A DNA stretch of 64,000 nucleotides from Trichopria drosophilae (lineage: Eukaryota; Arthropoda; Insecta; Hymenoptera; Diapriidae), in the NCBI GenBank assembly GCA_030407085.1, contig CM059583.1:85168001-85232000 (forward strand), in the 5' to 3' direction. Numbering within the stretch: the stretch's first letter is position 1; each line of letters opens with the position of its first letter. The notes beneath the pieces are model-generated. The model had not been told where the DNA came from. It did not search any database and saw only the letters and a program-made list of their open reading frames with translations. This document shows positions 1 to 11,280 of the stretch, in pieces. Position numbers and translations under genes: made by a program.

Positions 1-2
1 CA

Positions 3-1970
3 AATATATCAACAATTTCACTACTCAACACTCAAGACTCCGGAATCGAAAGGAAGCATGTTAATGTAGAAAAAGTTAAAGCTCAATTATTACAAATAAA
101 AGAATACGACGAAATTTAAGTCACACAGTGTAAGATAGAAATTTACAGGAAAATAGAATATTGTGGTATGCACTCACACACATCAGCAGTTATGAATGGA
201 ATGGCCACCTATATCTTGGAAGTCTCCAGAGAAGAATGCGAAGAAGTACACCGAACAGGAAGGATCACTATAAGTAACAATATATTCATAGACGGTATTA
301 GAGAAAACGTGCTTGTAACATACAGCCTGAACATGGCAGGACAAACAACGGTAAATGGCAACTGCAAAGGAGTAGAATACTCAGTTACATATGGAACCTG
401 GAGTAATGTAATAGTCCAAGGAACAGCAAAAATTTTGATACAAAAATATAAAGCCAGGGTAAACTTAAACGAAAATAAGATACACTTACGGTCAGGAATT
501 GCTTATGCAGTAACCGACAAAAATTGCTTGGACTTGGAAGGAGGTAATACTTATTGGGATGCGATACAAGTAGATTTCTGCGGCTCTAACAAATATGATG
601 TCTTATATGAAGGTGTAATAAATAAAGCATTCAACGAAGACAAAACCATTATATAACTCACTAAAAACTCACTAACAACCGAAGATATCACATTCGCACT
701 AGCAGCTAGAGGAGGAAAAGGCGTTTGTGGCTACGAACTGTCTTTGACTGAACACCCAAAATTAATGATATTAGAAATTGGAAACGGTGGAGGACTTAAA
801 AAAGTACCAATAAAAACATCTAATTTAGATATATTTGCATACGTAAATTCTAAATTCGTGTATGTAGAAAAGCACCTCAGATACCAAATTAAACAACTAT
901 ATTACGATGTCTTAGCACAAAGATGTACCCTCGAAAAACAGGTTTTACAAAATTCTTTATCTATGGCTAGTCACTCACCTGACGAATTTGCATACAACAT
1001 CATGAAATCACCAGGATATATGGCAATAGCTGCTGGTGAAGTAGCGTACATTATGAAATGTATACCCGTGGAAGTAAGCATACGAAGAACAGTAGAATGT
1101 TACACACACCTACCGGTAACATATCAAAATAATAGTTTATTCATGACACCAAAGACAAGAATTTTAACAAAAAAAGGAACTCAAGTCAGCTGTAATAGCC
1201 TCGTACCACCAATGTACCAAGTCAACAGCATCTGGTACAAACTATTACCAAACCCCGTCGAAGCACAAAAACCCGAAGAATTAAAACCACTAACCAAGCA
1301 AACATGGAAATATGTAAACCTTGAAAGTTTAGCCATTAATGGGATCTACAGTCAAGATGACCTAAAAAAATTAAAAGTACACATAATGTTCCCAGCAGAA
1401 AAACCAGCTGTTTTAAACACAGTAGCCAGAGGAATTACAGGACAAACAACGAACTATCAGGGAACCTCATTAAATAACCTCTTAGACGAAAAATCAATTG
1501 GCAACATAATACAGTCAGCATGGAAAAATACATGGGAAAAATTTGTAATATTTGGATCTACCACAGCAGGAATAATGGGAATATTTGTGTTAGCAAAACT
1601 TATAAAAACTATAATCGACACCGTAATACACGGTTACGCTCTACACACAGTATATGGATGGTCAATACTTTTAATAGGAGCCATTTGGGACTCTGTAACA
1701 CAGCTTTTGCTCCATTTAGCAGGTCGAAGAACAAACAGAAATGATAACAATGATAATAAACCTTCATACAAGGAACTACAACAAACAGAACTCCAAACAA
1801 TTAATGAGAAATTAGAAGAAATCAAAGTAGGAAAATCAAGCCACAAAGATCAGCCAACAGCTCCCATCCTACAAACTGACACCAAAGAAGTACAAACTCA
1901 ATTATATCCAAACATAAAAGAAGAAACCGAAAAAAAATTGTCCAAGAAATGGATTGTAAAAAAAGAATAA
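3..1970 (+). pseudogene. Chuvirus-type (Jingchuvirales) envelope glycoprotein, interrupted
   Basis: One reading frame runs from the left edge to 1970, broken only by TAA at 117-119 and TAA at 654-656; the coding pattern continues across both stops. The first part has a cysteine-containing ectodomain. The long segment after 744 contains the conserved-looking stretch AYVNSKFVYVEKHLR, then hydrophobic segments (about FVIFGSTTAGIMGIFVLAKL and YGWSILLIGAIW) and an approximately 80-residue charged cytoplasmic tail. Length, about 656 codons, fits class III-like glycoproteins of the Jingchuvirales that are repeatedly endogenised in arthropods and carried by LTR elements. Its role would be membrane attachment and fusion. 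The signal peptide is probably outside the window. Family assignment is from recognition, without a database search. Confidence 0.7.
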
Positions 1971-2087
1971 TACAAAATAATATGCACCATAACTTGACTC
2001 AAAATACGAACAAAAGACAGACATAAAAATCACCTTCAATAGTAAATAACACACATTAATGTTAATAGCACAATCACTTAAAAACAT

Positions 2088-2102
2088 TGTTTTTTTTTAC
2101 AG
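2088..2102 (+). promoter_or_regulatory. Candidate 3' splice site before second glycoprotein
   Basis: An uninterrupted T tract followed by ACAG ends at 2102, 41 bases upstream of the ATG at 2144. Such a site would allow a spliced subgenomic mRNA for this ORF, as in complex retroviruses. Seen in sequence; use is inferred. Confidence 0.4.
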
Positions 2103-2143
2103 AACAACAACAAAAAATAAAAGAAGAAATCTAAACCAAGAAA

Positions 2144-3082
2144 ATGAAAATCTTTATCATCTTCATGTTTTTGATAACAATATTCCACAAAACATCCCCA
2201 AACCCAGGAAATGTAATAATCCAAGAATGTACAGAAGTTGTCAGATACGAGATATCCGAGTGCAATGCAAAAAACACATAAATATTTGAATTTATTCGCA
2301 CAACGACAAGAGAAGATTGCGAGAAAATGCAAGAAACAGGAGAACTAAGATTTCTGTCACAAGATTTCAAACACATACAGAGAAATGGAACAACAAATTT
2401 CAACACCATTGAACGAATAAATAAACAAAATAAAAAATGTAGAAACCCACAGAATTATTACAATGGAGAAAATTTTAAAACAATACTAAAAACAACACTA
2501 ACCATCACACTAAAAAACTATCTGGGAACAACTAATAACAAAAGGACCAAAATTTTTCTAGACGGAAACATACAGTGCAACCTAACCAAGGGAGAATGTA
2601 CAAACCATATAAAAGGAAGAAGTTTTTGGAACAACAAGGATATAGTAGATAAAAAAATTAACTTTTCCAAAGACGACATGGCTTACCCTACAAACTCATC
2701 AGAAATATTGGATATAACTGAACCTCACGAAGAAAGCAATACGCTAACGAATACACACATATTACTACTATACATCATTGGAGCATTACTCATTATCACA
2801 ATAATAGGAGTAAAACTAGGACTAAATCATAAACTAAGATCACAACACCAGAGGAAGCAAAACACAAACAGTCATGTACGTTACACCTTAACAAATGAAA
2901 AGGATACCATAATATCTAAAAACAAAGAAGAATCCATAGAAGCAAGAAAACCCACAGGAAGCATAATAGAGACTTTAAGATATTACATAATTCGTCCTAA
3001 ATCCAAATTAGAAGTAATTTACGATATTCCAAAAGCAACACACGAATCACAAACAACCTCAACAAGTGAACTAATAAACTGA
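2144..3082 (+). pseudogene. Second, shorter glycoprotein related to the first; one in-frame stop
   Basis: ATG at 2144 starts a frame with a hydrophobic signal peptide (residues about 2-15, KIFIIFMFLITIF). It meets TAA at 2279-2281, then stays open in the same frame to 3082. The ectodomain has several cysteines and N-glycosylation sites. A single membrane span (about THILLLYIIGALLIITIIGV) precedes a basic cytoplasmic tail of about 100 residues, giving type I membrane topology. The motif REDCEKMQETGEL resembles REECEEVHRTGRI of the upstream glycoprotein, and a later K-I-x-L block ending in an aromatic-W pair also lines up. I read it as a diverged, shortened paralogue of the upstream gene. A strong splice acceptor lies 42 bases before the ATG. 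Function is unknown; co-envelope or decoy roles are guesses. Confidence 0.55.
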
Positions 3083-3687
3083 AACTCAGTGCATCAACCA
3101 CTAGTACAATACTATGCAAAACATCAGGATGTCATAATACTATAACCATAAAACCAAAAAAACGATAAAATCCTATTCCCTCCATTACTAAAATAAACTA
3201 ACAAACATCCCTCTTTGAGTTGTTACGAGCCTAACACTCGTTGTTTTTAAATTAAAATTTTAATGTTAGAATCAACGATGTAGGTTAATCAATTACCATA
3301 CTGCAAAGTATAGGTAGTGCGGTAGCGCTCGTAAGAAGGAAAATTACTTCACTTATTCGAATCTATTATGCAGCTTTTATGCAAAATTTTTTTTTGGTTT
3401 CATCACGTTTATTACGCATGCATACCTACAATTCCTTCTCACGAGTGGTGTAGATCGTTACTTCCTAAAACAAAAAAAAAAGCAAAAAAAAAATATATAT
3501 ATATAAATACATACTAATCATATAAAGTAACGGCACAGTATCCCAACGAAAACGGCCTTGTTTTCTTAATTTTCCCACAAGGTAATATTAACATTTTTTT
3601 CTCTCATATAAATCGTTCTCGTAAGGATACGCTACAAAACTCAACAACTCAAAACACAACCTCAATATCCTTGACGAAACAAAATAA
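3083..3687. other. Non-coding spacer of the A-rich element
   Basis: No ORF of note. It holds an A/T tract with (TA)n at 3490-3505, a TTACGAG..CTAACACTCG stretch near 3219 and a partial AATGTTA box near 3262. I see no clear promoter. Confidence 0.4.
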
Positions 3688-4179
3688 ACAAAGTATTATC
3701 ATCTGCCAACGGGAAGAGAACGAAAAGAAATCGGAACAAAAATAGAATACATACAAAAACAAGACATTGAAGCACATGCACAATTAGTGGAAGAAAATTG
3801 CCATAAAATAAAGGAAAGTTCACAAATCAATAAATGTGTGAAAACACCCCTCCATTACATAAAACAGAATTTCGCAATATGTAAAACTTGCTATAAAAAA
3901 CCCACCAATAAAACAGGATACGAAAAGAAAAACCCAAGACACAGAATGACAACAGCAAATAATTGTAATAAAGATTCCTGTAGCATATGCGACGAAACGA
4001 CTCACTTCCCAAAAGAATGCTACACCTGTAAAAACGCAGTAGCCATCATACGAGACATAGCGGAATGTCCAAACTGTCTCCTCTACGATAAATTGGAGAA
4101 GAATTGGAACAACCTCACACTCAACACGACGAAAGAAGAAACACAACTCCAAGCTACTGACAACGAATCATGGGACTGA
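3688..4179 (+). CDS. Cysteine-rich zinc-ribbon accessory protein
   Basis: The frame is open from 3688, after TAA at 3685-3687, to 4179, with no ATG in the first part. The first listed codon at 3787 is GTG, so the true start may be supplied by splicing. Counting from 3787, cysteines lie at 5, 17, 32, 35, 60, 65, 68, 78, 81, 94 and 97. They form C-x2-C pairs, including C78-x2-C81-x12-C94-x2-C97, the same spacing as in the ORF at 12041. The protein is basic before the cysteines and acidic and polar after them (TKEETQLQATDNESWD). No family recognised. A nuclear, nucleic-acid- or protein-binding accessory role is plausible from the zinc-ribbon pattern only. Confidence 0.45.
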   Translation, partial: TKYYHLPTGRERKEIGTKIEYIQKQDIEAHAQLVEENCHKIKESSQINKCVKTPLHYIKQNFAICKTCYKKPTNKTGYEKKNPRHRMTTANNCNKDSCSICDETTHFPKECYTCKNAVAIIRDIAECPNCLLYDKLEKNWNNLTLNTTKEETQLQATDNESWD

Positions 4180-4410
4180 ATACTAGCAACGACATAAAAC
4201 ATTATAAACCATACACACCATAATATATATCATATCCATATCATTACCTCCATAGATAGAAAACCAATTATTCAATTCATTCTAAACCACCTACATTTCA
4301 CTACAAACATTAACAACAAAATTTTTCATAAAACAAACAAAATAAATAAAAATACACATACATTTTTTATAATTTCCTTTTATACCCACGTATTAGATTA
4401 GAAGAGTTGC

Positions 4411-4596
4411 ATGGAGAGCCTAAAAACAGGTAAAATATTACCCTACACAAAAGTAGAAGGTAGTGCGCAAATTCTTTCGCTGGAGCAACAACTCATTGCT
4501 GCACCAACAAAAGAATCGAAACTCCGCAACAATTATTTTTATATTTTTTTTTACAAACCACAAGAACATTTTATATATGCTCACACATATACATAA
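4411..4596 (+). CDS. Small ORF, 61 codons, with internal splice-donor-like site
   Basis: ATG at 4411 follows a T-rich stretch containing TTTTATAC. Codons 6-7 (AAAACAGGTAAAA) match a splice donor, so this could be a short leader exon encoding MESLKT rather than a full protein. The rest of the frame becomes aromatic and low in complexity. Unrecognised. It lies between the cysteine-rich ORF and the BEL/Pao insertion site. Confidence 0.2.
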   Translation: MESLKTGKILPYTKVEGSAQILSLEQQLIAAPTKESKLRNNYFYIFFYKPQEHFIYAHTYT

Positions 4597-4679
4597 ATAA
4601 ATAATAATAATTTATACTAACTATTACTGAACTATACTATACTAACAATGCATGAGGAATGTGGATCTAACATAGTAAG

Positions 4680-5304
4680 TGTTGGTTCATGCCTAAACTA
4701 AATACCGGTCGGATTTAGTTATCAATCAAGGCCACCTGTGGCGCGGCCTTTCCGCAATTTTCCGGCCCTTGGAAAACTTCGAGAAGATTTCGGGAGTCGC
4801 GATCGAATCGTAAGTCTGGTGCATCGGCGTGCCTTTCTGTCGTTGGCTGATTGAGAATTCGCAACCACGCGTGCCTCGCGAGCGATTTTCCTCCTTTTTT
4901 TTTCTCGCAAAATTGCCGATCTCGCTATTTTCATCGCTAAATTGTAATCGTACAACAAACGGGAGACGCCTCATACCGCGAACAAACTTTGTTCATTTTC
5001 CCCGTTTTCTCGAGTGCCGGTTCAGCGCGTCGGTTTCTGTTCGGCCACGTGTGTTCAGAACCGGGCTTTATGTTTCGGCGCCATTTTCTCGCCGTTAGGT
5101 TCAATTGTGATAAAGGACTACGCAAAAGAATGTTGTAAAGTGTGGAATGATCGCAAGGAGGAGCAGTGTAGGCTCATTAAAGTGTTTGGTTTTTCTTTTT
5201 GGTTAATTTTTGGTTATTATTTATTCGCATGGGATCCTGAACCGCCCCCGCAGCTAGCGTGCAATCATCCGATATTGCTGAAGATATTGCAGCAGCGAAC
5301 ATTT
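4680..5304 (+). repeat. 5' LTR of BEL/Pao element
   Basis: Begins TGTTGGTTCATGCC and ends GCGAACATTT, where the primer-binding site takes over. It matches 11281-11905 over its whole 625-bp length. Differences seen: GGCCACC against AACACA near 4732, G/C near 4777, T/A near 5167 and G/A near 5245. It should contain the promoter. Confidence 0.93.
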
Positions 5305-5322
5305 GGCGATCCTGCCAGGATC
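5304..5322 (+). promoter_or_regulatory. Primer-binding site of BEL/Pao
   Basis: TGGCGATCCTGCCAGGATC directly abuts the LTR end. The TGG start and position fit a tRNA 3'-end primer site; I cannot name the tRNA with certainty. Confidence 0.65.
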
Positions 5323-5927
5323 TTGGAAATTCAGTGAGTATAGTGCTGAAAGTGAAACCCAAAGAAAGACCTTGAAGAGGCAATTTTGGACAATTTTTGG
5401 ACATTGTAAAGACTGAAGTGACTTCGGGAGTGTCGAGATCAGCCCAATTGGAATTAAATTCAAATTCCACGTGCGTATAATTTTTGTGCGCGGTCCACAT
5501 CTAATTATCTCATATTCGGGCATTGTCGGCTACTTTCGGTAGTTCCGAACCGAGATTCATTTCCTCTCGCCACAAGTTCGTCATTTCGGCGCTCGGCCAC
5601 TTTCGGTTGCACATTCGCTACTTCACCGACTGGTGACGTCAGCAGGAGGAGGTGGCAGTCTCGGACTCCCTCCTTACGTGCATCGCTGCGTTAGCAGACA
5701 TCTCTTTGCGCCACGCCTTTGGCGCGAGCAATTGGACAGTTTCGTAAGTCTTCCCCTCTGTGCACCCCGCTATTAGTGTCACCGAATTTCCAGTCTCGAA
5801 GCTCCCCGTGCGACGACAGCACCGAGCTCGAGCATTAATTCGAGCGGTACAGATTTGCTCGTCGATTTATTCGACAATTTTCAATCGCATTTTTCCACTT
5901 TCGTAGTCGAAACGAAATTGGCTTACG
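5323..5927 (+). other. BEL/Pao 5' leader
   Basis: About 600 bases of untranslated leader between the primer-binding site and the polyprotein ATG. It is C/T- and CG-rich, with no long ORF. It would hold packaging signals, none of which I can identify. Confidence 0.6.
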
Positions 5928-8900
5928 ATGCCAAAAAATAAGAGCCGTGAACCGATGGACGACTATCATGAGTTCGTCCACCTAGCCGCGGTCCAAGAAG
6001 ATGCGTTCGCCTCGATCAAACGAGCGGCTGCGTTATTAACAAAGCCGGATCTGGCCCTCGAACAGGCTCGCACTCGCCTCCACTTAATCGAAACAAAGTG
6101 GAAACAAATGTCCGAGCGGCATGAAACGATGCTTGCATTCAAGTCGGATCCGTCCTGCGCCACTAACGAATATTTTTCGGAGGAATTCATTGCAACGGCG
6201 GAAGAAGTGTACGCAGATACTTGTGCCGGGTTATCGGCAGTGATCAGCCTCTCAGCGCCTCAAACCTCAACGCCGACATCCACCACCACTTCAATTCCAG
6301 CCGTCATCAGTGAATGTCATCGAAGATCACAAGTACCCGCACTTAAATTACCGCGATTTTCTGGGAATTTTTTGGAATGGCGAGCTTTCCGTGATCACTT
6401 CCAGGCACTTATAGTAAAAGATAAATCGTTCGATTCATTTCAAAAACTCTATTACCTGAAATCCTGTCTAGACGGCGATGCTGCCTCCTTATTAAAGCAC
6501 ATCGAAATGACCGCGGAGAATTATGAAATTGCCTGGAAGTTACTCACGGAACGCTTTGAAAATAAGCGTCGCTTATTACACTTACTTTTAGGTAAAATGT
6601 TCTCAATAAAAACACTTTCTCGCGACGGGTCTCCGTCTGATCTTCGGCAACTTATGGACTCGGTGCAAGAGTCAATTGACGCGTTGGAAAAACTCGGTAG
6701 ACCGATATCTGACGATATAATAGTTTATTTAATCTCGGAACGCCTTGACCGCGTAACGAGAGAAGCATGGGAGTTTTCGCTCGAAGGCGATGAATTTGCC
6801 ACTTACAAACAACTATTAAATTTTTTAAAATTAAAGGTTCGTTCTCTCGAGGCATCGATGCCTGTGTCTAAGACCACTCGGTCGTCTGTATCGCAACCGC
6901 GAGCCAAAACTCAAACCGCTTCGCATTCGTCAGCTCACCTCGCGAGTACGAAACCCGCAGCAAAGTGCATCCTATGCGATGATGCACACCAGTTATATAA
7001 ATGTAAGATATTTAATGAAATGGATGTGTCCCAACGATGGGTCAAAGTTCGACAGCATTCATTGTGTTTTAATTGTTTGTCGCAGTCACATCGACTCGAA
7101 GGATGCAAAAGCGAGCGTTCATGCTCCAAATGTAAAAAGCGCCACCACTCCCTTTTGCATTCTCCACCGCGTAACGGCTCTAACACACCCGCAGTCGCAG
7201 ATTCTTTAGACGATAATGCACCCGAAATGGTGAATCTGGTGCAAACTCACTTAAGCACTCCTCAAGTGCCCGCGCATATAATATTGTCTACTGCGTGGGT
7301 GTTGGTGACCGGCGCCTCGCAACGCGTCGTGAAGTTGCGAGCTCTCTTAGACCAAGGGTCTACCCACACGTTTGTTTCGAAAACCGCAGTCGAAGCATTA
7401 TGCGCGAAGACGTACGCCACGTCAATGAATGTTAACGGAATCGGTCCAAGTAAAACAAACATCGTTAGTCGAGTGGTTCCTATTACTATCAGCTCCACTA
7501 AACATTCAGAAGTCGCGTTAAGTACCGACGCACTCGTTCTCGATCAGCTGACGTCGTACGTGCCTAAATTTCGATATCCGCTATCACATTGGCCACATCT
7601 TGACGGGCTTGAATTCGCGGATGGAAGTCCAACCGCGGATACACCGATTCATGTCATTCTCGGCGCGGATGTATATGCGTATGCGCTTAGCGATGGAATC
7701 ATTCGCGGACGACGCGACGAGCCAGTCGCGTTGAACACCATTTTTGGGTGGGTCCTCTCGGGTACGAGCGATACCGCGGATCATACTCCTTCCGTACAGG
7801 TGCATCATACACATGTGTCTGACAACGATCTTGGATCGTCATTGTCGCGATTTTGGGAAATCGAGGAGGTTTGTACTGTTAGTCCGGCTTCGGAAGATGA
7901 TGCTATTTGTGAGCGTCATTTTAAAGATACACACTCACGCACCAGTGATGGACAATACGTAATGCGCTTACCTCTTCGCGATGACCCCTCGCGCGTTCTT
8001 GGGGATACATACCGACGTGCCGTCCAATGTTTAACTTCAGTCGAAAAACGCATCGCCACGCGACCCGAGGAACGCGATGCATATCAAGCATTCATGCAAG
8101 AGTATGAAGAGCTTGGGCATATGCGAATCGCCCAACCGTGTACAACCGCGAATCTTGTAGTCTACCTCCCCCACCATCCGGTTGTGAAAGTTTCGAGTAC
8201 GACTACCAAGACGCGAATAGTTTTTAACGCATCTGCGTTATCAACATCGGGCAAATCACTAAACGACCTGCAATACGTAGGTATTAAATTGCAAGCTGAT
8301 TTACCCTTACTCCACTTACAGTGGCGCACCTTCAGATTTGTTTATACAGCCGACGTTGAGAAGATGTATCGGCAAATTTTGATGGATTATCGGGACATTC
8401 ATTTGCAATGCATCTTGTGGCGTACTCATCGCGCTGACGCCATTCGTGCATACCAGTTACTGACCGTCACGTACGGGACAACGAGCGCCCCCTTCCTCGC
8501 GCTACGCGTCCTTCGCCAGTTAGTCGACGATGAAGGTGACGCGTTCCCCTTAGGAAGACAAGTCGTCTTATCCCACATGTTCGTCGACGATGCTCTATTT
8601 GGAGCGGACACCATTGAAGACGCTATCGCCATCCGAGACGAGACCGTCGCTTTACTGAACAAAGGCCATTTCACGTTGCGCAAGTGGTCTAGCAATTCGG
8701 TAGCTTTGCTCGCAGACATTGACCCGTCCAATCATGGTCTGTCATGCGATAAAACACTTCAAACTGATGACAGTGTTAAGATACTCGGTATCGCTTGGCG
8801 ACCCGCCACCGATACTTACGGATTCATATTAAACTTGCCCCCTCCATCGCTCGTCACGAAACGAACGATTTTGTCACAGATCGCTCGCATATTCGATCCC

Positions 8901-9611
8901 CTAGGATGGCTTGCGCCTGTTGTGGTCGTCGCCAAGCACCTGATGCAACTGCTATGGTGCTGCAAAGCGCCCTGGGATTCGGCAGTTCCCGCATCACTGC
9001 AATCCGCTTGGGTCTTATTCTACAACGCTCTCCCGTCGCTCTCCGAAATCTCGATCCCACGGTGGCTTAGTACCTCGCCCGCAATCCAGTTTGAGCTTCA
9101 TGGATTCTCAGATGCATCCATGAAAGCGTACGCCGCCGTGGTGTACGTTCGAACCATGATACAGTCTGGTGAAGTTCGGGTTCATTTACTAACTGCAAAA
9201 ACGCGAGTTGCTCCGTTAAAGCAGCAAAGTATCCCGCGTCTGGAACTTTGTGGAGCTGTTATACTGGCTCGCTTGCTGAGTCAGATCCGAACCATCCCTG
9301 TCTTCGCCAGTTGTACAGTACAATGTTGGACCGACGCAACGATTGTACTCGCATGGCTTAGAGGCCAGTCGAATGACTGGAAGACGTTCGTCGCTAATCG
9401 TGTGGCTGAGGTCCATACACTGATCCCAGAAATCTCATGGCGCCACGTTCCGGGAACGGACAACCCTGCTGATCTAGCGTCACGAGGTATGTCTGCCTCC
9501 GAGATCGCGTCATCAGATTTATGGTGGCATGGACCAGCCTGGTTGAAATGTGATCCATCCAATTGGCCGCAAGTAAATCCGACCTGTGTAAACGAGGAGC
9601 AATTGGAATGA
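5928..9611 (+). CDS. BEL/Pao gag-pol polyprotein, N-terminal part (gag, protease, RT, RNase H)
   Basis: A 1227-codon frame starting at ATG 5928. DUF1759 gag core from about residue 138 (PRFSGNFLEWRAF). Zinc-knuckle-like C/H clusters at about 347-415 (CILCDDAHQLYKC, CFNC, CSKCKKRHH). Aspartic protease at D475 (LLDQGSTHTF). RT from about 760 (RIVFNAS) with the catalytic box FVDD at 885-888. RNase H from about 1060 (FSDASMKAY), with TDATIVLAWL and PGTDNPADLASRG downstream. It ends at TGA 9609-9611, but the same frame continues directly into the integrase at 9621, so this is one polyprotein cut by a single stop. In the cell it would form cytoplasmic particles and copy RNA to DNA. Confidence 0.93.
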   Translation: MPKNKSREPMDDYHEFVHLAAVQEDAFASIKRAAALLTKPDLALEQARTRLHLIETKWKQMSERHETMLAFKSDPSCATNEYFSEEFIATAEEVYADTCAGLSAVISLSAPQTSTPTSTTTSIPAVISECHRRSQVPALKLPRFSGNFLEWRAFRDHFQALIVKDKSFDSFQKLYYLKSCLDGDAASLLKHIEMTAENYEIAWKLLTERFENKRRLLHLLLGKMFSIKTLSRDGSPSDLRQLMDSVQESIDALEKLGRPISDDIIVYLISERLDRVTREAWEFSLEGDEFATYKQLLNFLKLKVRSLEASMPVSKTTRSSVSQPRAKTQTASHSSAHLASTKPAAKCILCDDAHQLYKCKIFNEMDVSQRWVKVRQHSLCFNCLSQSHRLEGCKSERSCSKCKKRHHSLLHSPPRNGSNTPAVADSLDDNAPEMVNLVQTHLSTPQVPAHIILSTAWVLVTGASQRVVKLRALLDQGSTHTFVSKTAVEALCAKTYATSMNVNGIGPSKTNIVSRVVPITISSTKHSEVALSTDALVLDQLTSYVPKFRYPLSHWPHLDGLEFADGSPTADTPIHVILGADVYAYALSDGIIRGRRDEPVALNTIFGWVLSGTSDTADHTPSVQVHHTHVSDNDLGSSLSRFWEIEEVCTVSPASEDDAICERHFKDTHSRTSDGQYVMRLPLRDDPSRVLGDTYRRAVQCLTSVEKRIATRPEERDAYQAFMQEYEELGHMRIAQPCTTANLVVYLPHHPVVKVSSTTTKTRIVFNASALSTSGKSLNDLQYVGIKLQADLPLLHLQWRTFRFVYTADVEKMYRQILMDYRDIHLQCILWRTHRADAIRAYQLLTVTYGTTSAPFLALRVLRQLVDDEGDAFPLGRQVVLSHMFVDDALFGADTIEDAIAIRDETVALLNKGHFTLRKWSSNSVALLADIDPSNHGLSCDKTLQTDDSVKILGIAWRPATDTYGFILNLPPPSLVTKRTILSQIARIFDPLGWLAPVVVVAKHLMQLLWCCKAPWDSAVPASLQSAWVLFYNALPSLSEISIPRWLSTSPAIQFELHGFSDASMKAYAAVVYVRTMIQSGEVRVHLLTAKTRVAPLKQQSIPRLELCGAVILARLLSQIRTIPVFASCTVQCWTDATIVLAWLRGQSNDWKTFVANRVAEVHTLIPEISWRHVPGTDNPADLASRGMSASEIASSDLWWHGPAWLKCDPSNWPQVNPTCVNEEQLE

Positions 9612-11201
9612 AGGTCAAATGTGCATCATGCGGAAGTCGAATTAGTCGCCGCCCTGCAGATATTTACCCGCTTTTCATCTTGGCCAAGAATGTGCCGCGT
9701 AATCGCGTTGTGTTTGAAATGGTCCGCCAAGTGGCGAGCTAAAGCCACCGGAATCCCCCGCGCAGAAGAATTAAGTTTAGTTGCAACGCGTATTTTTTCG
9801 ATCGAACAAACTCGCTTATTCGCCCGCGAAATAGACCTTCTCCAAGCTAATCCAGTTAGCCCTGATAGGTCACGCTACCTCCAGTCAAACCAATCGCTCC
9901 ACAAAACTAGTCCGTTACGCCGTCTAAACCCTTTTTTAGATGCCAACAGTTTATTACGCGTAGGCGGCCGGTTAGCTCTGGCTAAGATGCCATATGCAGC
10001 GAGGTTTCCAATAATTCTACCGCAAGGACACGTATCACTTCTTCTCGCACGCCAAGCTCATGACAGATGTCTCCACGGAGGCATAACGCTAACGCTTAGC
10101 ACGTTGCGGACTCATGTGTGGGTGCTGCAAGCGAGAAGACTAGTGAAGTCAACGGTTGCTCATTGTATCCCTTGTGCTCGACAACTCGCAGAGACGCCTG
10201 CCCAATTAATGGGGTCGTTGCCGACTGCTCGTATTACTCGTTCGATTCGCGCATTTATTGAGTCTGGCGTTGATTACGCAGGTCCGTTCAGGTTGCGTCT
10301 CGCGAGCGGACGTGGTTCAAAATCGCACGCCGCTTACGTAGCGATTTTTGTATGCATGGCATCGCGCGCTGTGCATCTAGAGGTGGTAAGCAACTACTCG
10401 ACAGACGCATTTCTTGCTGCGTTTCAACGCTTTACGTCGCGTCGCGGTCTTCCGCGCGTCGTTCACAGCGATTGTGGAACGAATTTCGTTGGCGCCGACA
10501 AGGAACTCCGAGCAGCGTATCGCGCCGCTATTTCGTCCGAAAAACTTCGTGCACGTGTCGCGGATGATGGAGTGGAATGGAGCTTCATTCCTCCCGCTGC
10601 ACCTCATATCGGAGGGCTGTGGGAAGCCGGAGTGAAGTCCATGAAGCGACACCTCAGGCGCGTGTTAGGACCTCAGACGCCCACGTTTGAAGAGCTTGCC
10701 ACGCTCCTGTGCCGCGTAGAAGCGTGCATGAATTCGCGCCCGCTAGCTCCATTGCACGAGGATATTGAGAGCCTTGAGACGCTGACACCTGCTCATTTCC
10801 TTGTCGGTGGCCCGCTTATCTCTGCACCCGCTCCCTTGACGATTGATTTTTCGATCGGTCTTTCGTCGCGTTGGAAACTGTATCGTCACTTACTGGATCA
10901 ATTCTGGACGTGTTGGCAGCGAGACTATGTAACGTCCTGCCAACACCGATCGAAGTGGTTCGGTCCGAAATCGTCACTCACCGTTGGTCAGATTGTGCTC
11001 ATGCGCGAGGACAACCTGCCTCCGACCCACTGGAAGTTGGCACGTGTGATTGAAACACACCCAGGACACGATGGCCTGGTTCGTGTGGTAACGGTGCGGA
11101 CCGCTACGTCAGTTTACAAACGGCCTATTACTAAATTGGCATTACTTCCGATCGCGATTGAAGCAGGTGAGTCGTCAAGTCTTCCAGTGGAGTCTCGTTA
11201 G
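9612..11201 (+). pseudogene. BEL/Pao polyprotein C-terminal part (integrase, DUF5641), downstream of TGA
   Basis: Same frame as 5928-9611, separated only by TGA at 9609. Counting from 9621: integrase zinc-binding region at about 147-186 (HDRCLHGG through CIPCAR); catalytic core with D in VDYAGPF (about 218), D in HSDCGTNF (about 283) and E in GGLWEAGVKS (about 335), that is, D,D,E intact; then DUF5641 at about 420-515 (HFLVGGPL, WKLARVIETHPG, YKRPITKL). No ATG opens this part, so expression would need readthrough. Listed as a pseudogene because of the stop; all catalytic residues are otherwise present. Confidence 0.85.
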
Positions 11202-11250
11202 AATAAGTTTAGCTGATAAGGTTGTAATACATCACTTAGTTTTAAGTTGT

Positions 11251-11280
11251 TGCGGTACCGATACCGCAAGGCGGGCGGTA
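11251..11280 (+). promoter_or_regulatory. Hairpin and polypurine tract before 3' LTR
   Basis: A perfect 7-bp stem, TGCGGTA-CCGA-TACCGCA (11251-11268), is followed by AGGCGGGCGGTA directly abutting the 3' LTR. The purine-rich stretch is the expected plus-strand primer position. Confidence 0.5.

Noticed and set aside
117..2281. Alternative genetic code in the A-rich element
   Set aside because: Only three TAA codons interrupt, and neighbouring ORFs end normally at stop codons; decay is simpler.
4722..5125. Small proteins on both strands of the BEL/Pao LTR
   Set aside because: The same frames recur in the 3' LTR simply because it is a copy; overlapping frames on both strands and no domain.
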